From NCBI GenBank assembly GCA_025356735.1, contig JANXRT010000233.1, positions 1 to 12,381 of the forward strand: a stretch of DNA of 12,381 nucleotides, given 5' to 3'. A model generated the notes under the pieces. That model did not search any database, had not been told where the DNA came from, and saw nothing but the letters and a program-made list of their open reading frames with translations. Made by a program: the position numbers and the translations under genes. Source of the stretch: Acetobacteraceae bacterium. Its GTDB lineage: Bacteria; Pseudomonadota; Alphaproteobacteria; Acetobacterales; Acetobacteraceae. Positions 6,564 to 12,381 of the stretch are shown one piece after another (position 1 is the first letter of the stretch; each line of letters opens with the position of its first letter).

Positions 6564-7436
6564 TCAACCGGGGGCGTGGGCTGAAGTTGCGCCGCCCCAC
6601 ACCCACCAGGCGTCGCGTTGCAGCCGCGCCGCGGCGTTCGCCGCCGAAGCGGGATCGGCGAACAGGCCGAAGCAGGTCGCCCCGGACCCGCTCATGCGCG
6701 CCAGCAAGCAGTTCGGGTCGGCGGCGATCGCCACCAGGACATCGGAAATCTCCGGGCACAAGGCGATTGCCGCTGCTTCCAGATCGTTGGCGCAGCCGGC
6801 CAGGTCGTCGGCCATTGCCTCGGCGTCCGGCCAGCCGGCGGGCAGTTTCGCCGGCGCCGAGAAGCCCGTCCTGAATTGAGCGGCGGCGCGGAAAACCTCC
6901 GGCGTCGAGACCGGCCGGCCAGGATTGGCCAGCACCAGCCCGAAGCGCGGTAGCAAGGGCGCGGCGCTCAGGCGGTCGCCGATGCCGCCCATGCGGGCGG
7001 GGCGTTCACCTAGGCAGACCGCGACATCGGCGCCAAGCCCGGCCGCGATGCCGAGCAGGTCGCGCGGGTCCGGCTCCAGTCGCCATAACCGGCACAGCAG
7101 GCGCAAGGTCGCCGCGGCGTCGGCCGAGCCGCCGCCGATGCCCGAGGCGACCGGAAGCTGCTTCTCCAGGGTGATCGCCGCCTTTGCCTGAAGTCCCGCA
7201 GCACTTGCCAGGGCAAGCGCCGCCCGCAAAACCAGATTATCGGTGCAGCTTAGTCCCGCACGCTGCGGGCCTGAGATCGTCAGCGCCAGCTCGTCCGCGG
7301 GCTCGGCACGCAACGTGTCGCCAACCTCGGAGAACACCGCGAGGCTATCGAGCAGATGATAGCCGTCATCGCGCCGACCAGTGATGTGGAGGAACAGGTT
7401 GACCTTCGCCGGCGCGTGCTGGCTTAAAGGAAGCAT
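6564..7436 (-). CDS. ispE: 4-diphosphocytidyl-2-C-methyl-D-erythritol kinase
   Basis: IspE phosphorylates CDP-methylerythritol at the 2-hydroxyl with ATP, the fourth step of the MEP isoprenoid pathway, in the cytosol. The 290-residue product belongs to the GHMP kinase fold. It has the N-terminal block APAKVNLFLHITGRRDDGYH (8-27) with catalytic K11, the ATP motif LPVASGIGGGSADAAATLRL (94-113), catalytic D137 in GLGADVAVCLG (133-143) and the third motif MSGSGATCFGLF (248-259). I choose ATG 7436 (MLPLSQHAPAKVN); the frame is open to 7523 but that part overlaps the TPR gene and lacks family resemblance. The start is 13 bases after the TPR stop, and that spacer is one perfect hairpin. It is probably cotranscribed with, and downstream of, the TPR lipoprotein gene. 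Confidence 0.96.
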   Translation of the reverse strand: MLPLSQHAPAKVNLFLHITGRRDDGYHLLDSLAVFSEVGDTLRAEPADELALTISGPQRAGLSCTDNLVLRAALALASAAGLQAKAAITLEKQLPVASGIGGGSADAAATLRLLCRLWRLEPDPRDLLGIAAGLGADVAVCLGERPARMGGIGDRLSAAPLLPRFGLVLANPGRPVSTPEVFRAAAQFRTGFSAPAKLPAGWPDAEAMADDLAGCANDLEAAAIALCPEISDVLVAIAADPNCLLARMSGSGATCFGLFADPASAANAAARLQRDAWWVWGGATSAHAPG

Positions 7437-7449
7437 GGGGCAGAGCCCC
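7437..7449 (-). promoter_or_regulatory. Hairpin filling the TPR-ispE spacer
   Basis: On the minus strand the full gap between the TPR stop (TAA, 7452-7450) and the ispE ATG (7436-7434) is GGGGC-TCT-GCCCC, a perfect 5-bp GC stem with a triloop. The GGGG arm (with the preceding AAGGGG) is the only Shine-Dalgarno-like run before ispE, so folding would hide it. A ribosome terminating on the TPR gene would melt the stem. A role in translational coupling is inferred; the structure itself is directly visible. Confidence 0.45.
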
Positions 7450-9147
7450 TTAATTGGCCCGCGCTGCCGGCACCGGCAGCTCGGCGACCTCATGCAGGCG
7501 CTTCTCGATGCGCGCGCGATCATCGGGATCGGGCTTCAGTGTCAGCGCACGGCGCCATTGGAACGTCGCCTCCAGCTTGCGCCCGACCTCCCAGTAGGCG
7601 TCGCCGAGATGGGCGTTGATCGCGGCGTCCTCGGGCTCGAGGTTGACGGCACGCTCCAGGAACCCAAGCGCGCCGGATGTCTCGCCTTGGCGCAGCATTA
7701 CCCAGCCCAGGCTGTCGAGGATCGCGCCGTCGTCCGGCCGCTGGGCGGAAGCGCGCTCGATCATCTTTCGTGCCTCCGCCAGGCGGGTGCCGCGATCGGC
7801 CCAGGTATAGCCGAGATAGTTCAGCACGAACGGCTGGTCCGGGGAGAGTTGCAGCGCATGCTGCAGGTCGGCCTCGGCTTCGGGCCACTGGCGCGCACGC
7901 TCATGCGCAACCCCGCGGGCATAATACACCGGCCAGGCATCGCGGCGCGGTCCGGCCAGCCGCGCCACCGCCCGGTCGTAGGCGGCGATCGCCTCCTTGT
8001 AGCGGTTCTTGGAGCGCAGGATGTCGCCCTGCTGGATGTCGGGCACCGGGCTGTCGGGATAGGCCTTGGCCAGCGCCGCCAGCTCGACCATGGCCTGGTC
8101 GCTGCGGCCCTCCTGCTCCAGCAGCCGCGCCCGGCTCAACCGCACCAGGCCGAACATTGGGTCGCCGGCGCCTATTCCGGACAGCGCCGCGAGCGCCGCG
8201 TCGGGATGGTGGCTGCTTTCCTGAATGCCGGCCATTAGCAACGCGGCGGCGGTGAAATCCGGTCGCAGGTCGAGCGCCAGGCGCAGCAGCAGCTGTGCCG
8301 GATCGGCCGCATCCTGCTGGCGCAATGCCGCGGCGACCGCCAGATAGGCCTCGGCCATGCCATCGACGGCGGTCGGCACCGGCCGGCTGGCGGCGTGGGC
8401 GAGCAGCGCCGGCACCACCAGCGACAACTCGTCTTGTCCGTCAGACAGGGGCGCCAGCGTCTCACGCGCCGCCGCCGAGCGGCCCTGGCGCTGCTCCCAA
8501 CTGGCGAGGATCGCCGCGATCCGGATGTTGCTGGTGCCGAGGTCGGTCCGAACCACGCGATAATAGCGCTCGGCCTCGGCACCGCGGCCGGCCTGGTCGG
8601 CGATCAGCGCCATGTGCAGGGCGTAGACGCCACGAAACCGGGTGCCATCGGCATAGGGCCGCAACCCGGTCAGCGCCGCTTCCGTCCGGCCGCCGCCCTG
8701 TTGCGTCCAGGCTACCAGCAACGGCCCCAGCAACTGCGTCAGGCCCTGGCGCGGCAAAGCTGAAAAACGCTGCTCGGCCTGCTGCCAGCGCCCGGCAAGC
8801 GCATCCGTGTCGCCGAGCAGGAACTGCGCCTCGGCCACCTCGGGCAGCTTGCGCGCGAGCGTCACGGCTTCCGGCCGGCCGCTCAGCAGGTTGGCGAGAA
8901 AGGCGCTGCGCAGCAGCTCCGGATTGGTTGGGTCGGCCGTCAGTGCCTGCCCGAACGCCCGTGCCGCGACCGTCTGGTTCTGTTCGGTGGCAGCGAACCG
9001 GCCCTGCAGATAGGCGCCGGTGGCGCCGGAATTCGGCTGCAGGATGTCGGCGCCCTTCTGCCGCGCGACATCAGGCGCCGCGCCGGCCGCAGCACAGGCG
9101 GAGAGCAGGCTGAGCCCAAGCAGCAGAACGCGGCTGGTGGCGATCAA
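7450..9147 (-). CDS. TPR-repeat lipoprotein
   Basis: The 565-residue product is a tetratricopeptide-repeat protein, a scaffold type without a predictable reaction. It begins MIATSRVLLLGLSLLSACAA: a short basic n-region, a hydrophobic core and lipobox LSAC with C18 as the lipidated cysteine, so it should be anchored in the outer or inner membrane facing the periplasm. Clear TPR units lie in the C-terminal third, such as YYARGVAHERARQWPEAEAD, LGWVMLRQGETSGALGFLER and LGDAYWEVGRKLEATFQWRR; the N-terminal part has degenerate helical repeats, for example TVAARAFGQALTADPTNPE. The start is a TTG at 9147, since the frame is closed by a stop 12 bases upstream and the next starts lie beyond the lipobox; no strong Shine-Dalgarno is visible. 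It is probably the first gene of a two-gene unit with ispE. Confidence 0.88.
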   Translation of the reverse strand: MIATSRVLLLGLSLLSACAAAGAAPDVARQKGADILQPNSGATGAYLQGRFAATEQNQTVAARAFGQALTADPTNPELLRSAFLANLLSGRPEAVTLARKLPEVAEAQFLLGDTDALAGRWQQAEQRFSALPRQGLTQLLGPLLVAWTQQGGGRTEAALTGLRPYADGTRFRGVYALHMALIADQAGRGAEAERYYRVVRTDLGTSNIRIAAILASWEQRQGRSAAARETLAPLSDGQDELSLVVPALLAHAASRPVPTAVDGMAEAYLAVAAALRQQDAADPAQLLLRLALDLRPDFTAAALLMAGIQESSHHPDAALAALSGIGAGDPMFGLVRLSRARLLEQEGRSDQAMVELAALAKAYPDSPVPDIQQGDILRSKNRYKEAIAAYDRAVARLAGPRRDAWPVYYARGVAHERARQWPEAEADLQHALQLSPDQPFVLNYLGYTWADRGTRLAEARKMIERASAQRPDDGAILDSLGWVMLRQGETSGALGFLERAVNLEPEDAAINAHLGDAYWEVGRKLEATFQWRRALTLKPDPDDRARIEKRLHEVAELPVPAARAN

Positions 9148-9226
9148 GGTCGAAGATCAATCGGCATCGGGCGGTCATCCGGTGTGTTGAATAATCCTAC
9201 AGTTTATGAACGCCTGCTGTCATGGG

Positions 9227-9239
9227 CCGTATTATACGG
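9227..9239 (-). promoter_or_regulatory. Palindrome with a consensus -10 hexamer
   Basis: CCGTAT-T-ATACGG is a perfect inverted repeat with a one-base centre. On the minus strand it contains TATAAT (9236-9231), exactly the sigma-70 -10 consensus, which would start RNA near 9224, about 77 bases before the TPR start codon. No good -35 hexamer is found 16-18 bases upstream (GCCAAC region). The symmetry suggests that a repressor or activator could bind over the -10. On the plus strand the same site gives TATTAT (9230-9235), a weaker -10 for the exporter operon. Confidence 0.35.
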
Positions 9240-9314
9240 ATTCAGGATGGCGCGTTGGCGTTATCTCGGCGCTTCAACTTGCGGCCCGACGACGGATCGG
9301 CTACGCGCCGGCAA

Positions 9315-9366
9315 CCGTTAAAGAAGTCCCTCCGTTAAAGAAATCCCCCCCGTTAAAGAAAATCCC
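9315..9366. repeat. Three tandem copies of CCGTTAAAGAA(A/G)TCCC
   Basis: The core CCGTTAAAGAA occurs three times in a row, at 9315-9325, 9332-9342 and 9350-9360, with periods of 17 and 18 bases. Each core is followed by a pyrimidine run: GTCCCT, ATCCCCCC and AATCCC. Differences are confined to the A-run and C-run lengths, as expected from slippage. The array ends 42 bases before the permease start codon, so it lies in the promoter or 5' leader of the exporter operon. Function is unknown; three binding sites or a leader-RNA element are possible. Confidence 0.75.
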
Positions 9367-9408
9367 TTGAATCTCCCGGCATGAGTTTCTCTCGATGATT
9401 TCCGCTTC

Positions 9409-10301
9409 ATGAGCTTCTCCGGCACCCACGCGCCGGCAGTCGATCCGCTCGGCGCCGATCTGCTGCGACCCAACCTGCCGGAGACGGTTCTCGACCTTAC
9501 CTCCGACATGTCGTTCGCGACTCGCAACCGGCTGGCATCCAAGGACCTCACGGATGCTGTCGGCTTGTGGCGGCTCGGCTGGACGCTGGGCTGGTTCGAC
9601 ATCAGGCTGCGCTATCGGGGCTCGATGATCGGGCCGTTCTGGCTGACCCTGTCCACCGCCGTGCTGGTGGCGGCACTCGGCGTGCTTTATTCGACGCTGT
9701 TCCACATGACGCTGCGGAACTACCTGCCGTTCCTGGCAATCTCCCAGATACTTTGGAGCTTCCTGTCGACGACGGTCGGCGACGCCTGTCTCTGCTTTAC
9801 CTCGGTGGAGGGCGTGGTGCGCTCGGTGCGCATGCCGTTTCACCTCCACGCGCTGCGAACCGTGGTTCGCAACGTGCTGGTTCTGCTGCATAACGTAATC
9901 GTAGTTATCGCCGTCTACGCGGTGTTCGACATGTGGCCGGGCTGGTCGGTGCTGCTGACGCTGCCGGCGATGGCGATCTGGATCGTCGATTCCATTGCCG
10001 TATGCCTGCTGCTCGGCGCGTTCTGCGCGCGCTTCCGCGACGTGTCGCCGATCGTCGGCAGCCTGATGCAGATCGCCTTCTTTGTCAGCCCGGTGATCTG
10101 GAAGCCTGAGCAGCTCGGCGAAAGCGCGGTCTATCTGGTGTTCAACCCGTTCTACTCCCTGCTCGAGATCGTTCGCGGACCGCTGCTGAACGAACCGCCA
10201 GGCGGGCTGGTCTGGGCTTCGGCCATTCTCTACAGCCTGCTGCTGTGCGGCCTGTCCTGGATGTTCTTCATCCGGGCACGCGGCCGGCTGGCGTTCTGGC
10301 T

Positions 10302-10305
<4 letters not shown>
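9409..10305 (+). CDS. ABC-2 type polysaccharide exporter permease
   Basis: This is an inner-membrane permease of the Wzm/KpsM/TagG type, which with its ATPase exports lipid-linked polysaccharide or capsule polymer. The 298-residue product has a cytosolic N-terminal tail of about 70 residues. The family entry motif RYRGSMIGPFWLTLS is at 68-82. About six membrane segments lie near 77-97, 105-124, 153-173, 180-205, 212-230 and 268-288, and the late motif FNPFYSLLEIVRGPLL is at 245-260. ATG 9409 is used; M34 is an alternative, and neither has a strong Shine-Dalgarno. The stop codon overlaps the ATPase start in ATGA (10302-10305). No glycosyltransferase gene is in the window, so the exported polymer is unknown. 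Confidence 0.9.
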
Positions 10306-11094
<789 letters not shown>

Positions 11095-11102
<8 letters not shown>

Positions 11103-11451
11103 TATTTACCCGTCCCTTCATATGCGGATGCAGCCCGCAAAAATAGTTGAAGTCGCCGGAGGTCTCGAATTTGAGGCTGAAGCTCTGGCCGGTATCCAGC
11201 ACGTGCGACCGAGCCTTCAGCGCCGGGCAGACGAAGCTGTGTGGGATGTCGTCCTGGTTGGTCCAGGTGACGGTCGTGCCCGCCGCCACCGTGAGAACGG
11301 CCGGCTTGAAGGTGAAGTTGTCGATCGTCACGACAGGTCCGGCGGCGGTTTCGGCGGCCTTCGTCCGGGTTGCCGAAACCAGCAGCAGCGACGCCCCGCC
11401 TGCCAGCCGCAAAACATGGCGGCGGCTGACGGCTGGCCTTCGCGCATTCAT
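11095..11451 (-). CDS. Tat-exported amicyanin-like cupredoxin
   Basis: A 118-residue type I copper protein, likely a small periplasmic electron carrier or copper binder. The N-terminus MNARRPAVSRRHVLRLAGGA carries a twin-arginine motif (SRRHVLRL, R10-R11), a hydrophobic stretch GGASLLLVSA and a cleavage region near TKAAETAAG. The mature domain has copper ligands H71 (DIPHSF), C105, H108 and M111 in YFCGLHPHM; the C-x2-H-x2-M spacing equals that of amicyanin and pseudoazurin-type sites. ATG 11451 is four bases after the stop of the metallophosphoesterase gene, with GAGG overlapping that TGA stop, so the two are almost certainly one operon. The 3' end overlaps the exporter ATPase gene by eight bases. 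The redox partner is unknown. Confidence 0.9.
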
Positions 11452-11455
11452 TGCC

Positions 11456-12381
11456 TCAGCCGACCAACGGAGAATTGACGACGGCCAGCGGCTCGGTGTT
11501 GCGCACCAGGCTGACGCGGGCGGTGCCGAGCAGCGCGCGCAGCTCGCCGGGCGGCACCATGCGTGGGCCGGGGCTGGGCGCCGTGCCGGGTGCGGGCTGC
11601 GGGAATGCCGTCGAGCGCGCGGTGTGGAAGGCGACGTGGCCCTCGATTTTCTGCATCGTCTGGTGGATGTGGCCGTTCAGCACCGTGACCGAGCCGAAGC
11701 GCTTGAGGTAGGTCAGCGCCTGTGCGCTGTCCTCGGTGCCCCAGCCCCAGTCGGCATAGATCACCCAGAGCGGGATATGGGCGAAGACGACGATCGGCGT
11801 ACTGGCGGAGCGTGCCTTAAGGTCCTTCTCCAGCCATTCGAGCTGGGCGTGGCCGAGGTTGCCCATGCCGCCGCCCTTGAGGTCGACCACGTTGACCAGG
11901 CCTATGAAGTGCACGCCGCCGGCGTCGAAGCTGTACCAGCCATCGCCCTTGGTGCTTTTGCCGAACCGGTTGAGGTAGGATTTGCCGTCCTCCTCCAGCA
12001 CGTCGTGCTCGCCGGGGACGTAGTGGGTCTGGATCCCCGTCGCGCCGATCAGCTGGGTGGCGGTGTCGAACTGGTCCGGTCGCGACAGATGCGAGACGTC
12101 GCCGGTGTGGATCATCAGCGCGGGCTTGGTCGGTGCGGCCGTGACCTGGTCGAGCGCCGCCTTCAGGGTGCCGGTGACATCCGGGTTGGCCGGCTTGTTG
12201 AAGCCGAGGTGGCTGTCGCTGATCTGGGCGAAGCTGAAATCCTTGGTCGCGGCCGCCTGGGCTGATCCCATCAACCCGGAGCGCGGAATGCCGCCGGCCA
12301 CGGTCCAGATCATCGCCGAGCCGGCCCAGCCCATGCATTTCAACAGGCCGCGGCGGTCGAGGCCGCTGTGTTCGTCTTGCA
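11456..12381 (-). CDS. Tat-exported calcineurin-like metallophosphoesterase, start at window edge
   Basis: A dinuclear-metal phosphoesterase fold, probably periplasmic; the substrate is unknown. The reading frame stays open to the right edge. Upstream of the first TTG (12343) it reads QDEHSGLDRRGLLKCMGWAG, a twin-arginine signal (R10-R11) followed by a hydrophobic stretch and a likely cleavage after SAQA. The edge bases 12381-12380 read NTG on the minus strand, so the true start codon may lack only one base here. Counting that codon as 1, metal motifs are DSH (56-58), GDVSH (94-98), GEHD (124-127), H202 in FAHIPLW and GHIH (237-240). The usual Asn of GNHD/E is Glu. The gene precedes the cupredoxin by four bases. 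CpdA-like cAMP phosphodiesterases share these motifs, but export argues against that role. Confidence 0.88.
   Translation of the reverse strand, partial: QDEHSGLDRRGLLKCMGWAGSAMIWTVAGGIPRSGLMGSAQAAATKDFSFAQISDSHLGFNKPANPDVTGTLKAALDQVTAAPTKPALMIHTGDVSHLSRPDQFDTATQLIGATGIQTHYVPGEHDVLEEDGKSYLNRFGKSTKGDGWYSFDAGGVHFIGLVNVVDLKGGGMGNLGHAQLEWLEKDLKARSASTPIVVFAHIPLWVIYADWGWGTEDSAQALTYLKRFGSVTVLNGHIHQTMQKIEGHVAFHTARSTAFPQPAPGTAPSPGPRMVPPGELRALLGTARVSLVRNTEPLAVVNSPLVG

Larger units (their letters stand above)
9148..9408. other. Divergent intergenic region, TPR gene / ABC exporter
   Basis: This 261-base stretch has no convincing gene and is visibly more AT-rich than its surroundings. It must hold the promoters of the TPR-ispE unit (leftward) and of the exporter unit (rightward). 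It contains a 13-base palindrome with a consensus -10 hexamer (9227-9239) and three tandem repeats (9315-9366). Just before the permease gene, the segment around 9380-9392 (CATGAGTTTCTCT) is nearly repeated 28 bases later at the start codon (CATGAGCTTCTCC, 9408-9420). Confidence 0.7.

Noticed and set aside
9315..9366. CRISPR array
   Set aside because: Three 11-base cores with 6-7 base spacing have no spacers of CRISPR length, and no cas genes are present.
9381..9398. Five-codon leader ORF (MSFSR) before the permease
   Set aside because: It has no ribosome binding site and is probably a by-product of the near-duplicate sequence at the permease start.
9301..9891. 196-codon open frame on the minus strand across the repeat array
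   Set aside because: Most of it mirrors the permease gene, and its repeat-encoded end (FFNGG) only reflects the tandem DNA repeats.
11147..12265. 372-codon open frame on the plus strand
   Set aside because: It is antisense to the cupredoxin and metallophosphoesterase, both of which show complete motifs; the plus-strand product shows none.
11456..12343. TTG at 12343 as the metallophosphoesterase start
   Set aside because: The frame continues upstream with a DRRGLLK twin-arginine motif, so this TTG is an internal leucine codon of the signal peptide.

Overview
The window is GC-rich chromosomal DNA from a proteobacterium, most likely an alphaproteobacterium near the Acetobacteraceae or Rhodospirillales. 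This placement rests on protein-level resemblance, codon usage and gene order (histone deacetylase-like gene, xseB, dxs, tlyA), not on a marker gene. Almost every base is coding. I see no tRNA, rRNA, CRISPR array, transposase or phage gene. Most of it is ordinary housekeeping DNA; I did not find a clear new defence or mobile system.

Layout from left to right. Positions 1-1013 (+) hold the 3' part of aroC (chorismate synthase). A 53-codon small gene with a good ribosome binding site follows at 1121-1282 (+); its stop overlaps the stop of tlyA. From 5529 down to 1279 (-) lies a tight five-gene cluster: tusA (sulfur carrier), a histone deacetylase-family amidohydrolase, xseB (exonuclease VII small subunit), dxs (first enzyme of the MEP isoprenoid pathway) and tlyA (rRNA 2'-O-methyltransferase). 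Its spacers are 2, 66, 2 and -1 bases. Divergent from tusA is a ROK-family sugar kinase (5609-6502, +). It converges on a two-gene unit (9147 down to 6564, -): a TPR-repeat lipoprotein followed by ispE, a second MEP-pathway enzyme. A 13-base perfect hairpin fills the whole gap between these two genes.

A 261-base intergenic region (9148-9408) holds a 13-base palindrome containing a consensus -10 hexamer and three near-identical tandem repeats. It separates the TPR/ispE unit from a two-gene ABC-2 exporter of the polysaccharide type (permease 9409-10305, ATPase 10302-11102, +), coupled by an ATGA overlap. The window closes with a minus-strand pair read from the right edge: a Tat-exported calcineurin-like metallophosphoesterase and a Tat-exported amicyanin-like cupredoxin, probably acting in the periplasm.

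How the genes connect: dxs makes DXP and IspE phosphorylates CDP-methylerythritol, so the window carries two steps of isoprenoid precursor synthesis in separate operons. XseB, TlyA and TusA serve DNA repair, ribosome modification and sulfur transfer to tRNA or cofactors. The points most worth checking are the missing ATG/GTG/TTG start of the deacetylase gene, the uncharacterised 53-residue protein, the spacer-filling hairpin before ispE, the tandem repeats before the exporter, and the metallophosphoesterase/cupredoxin pair with its unusual GEHD motif.
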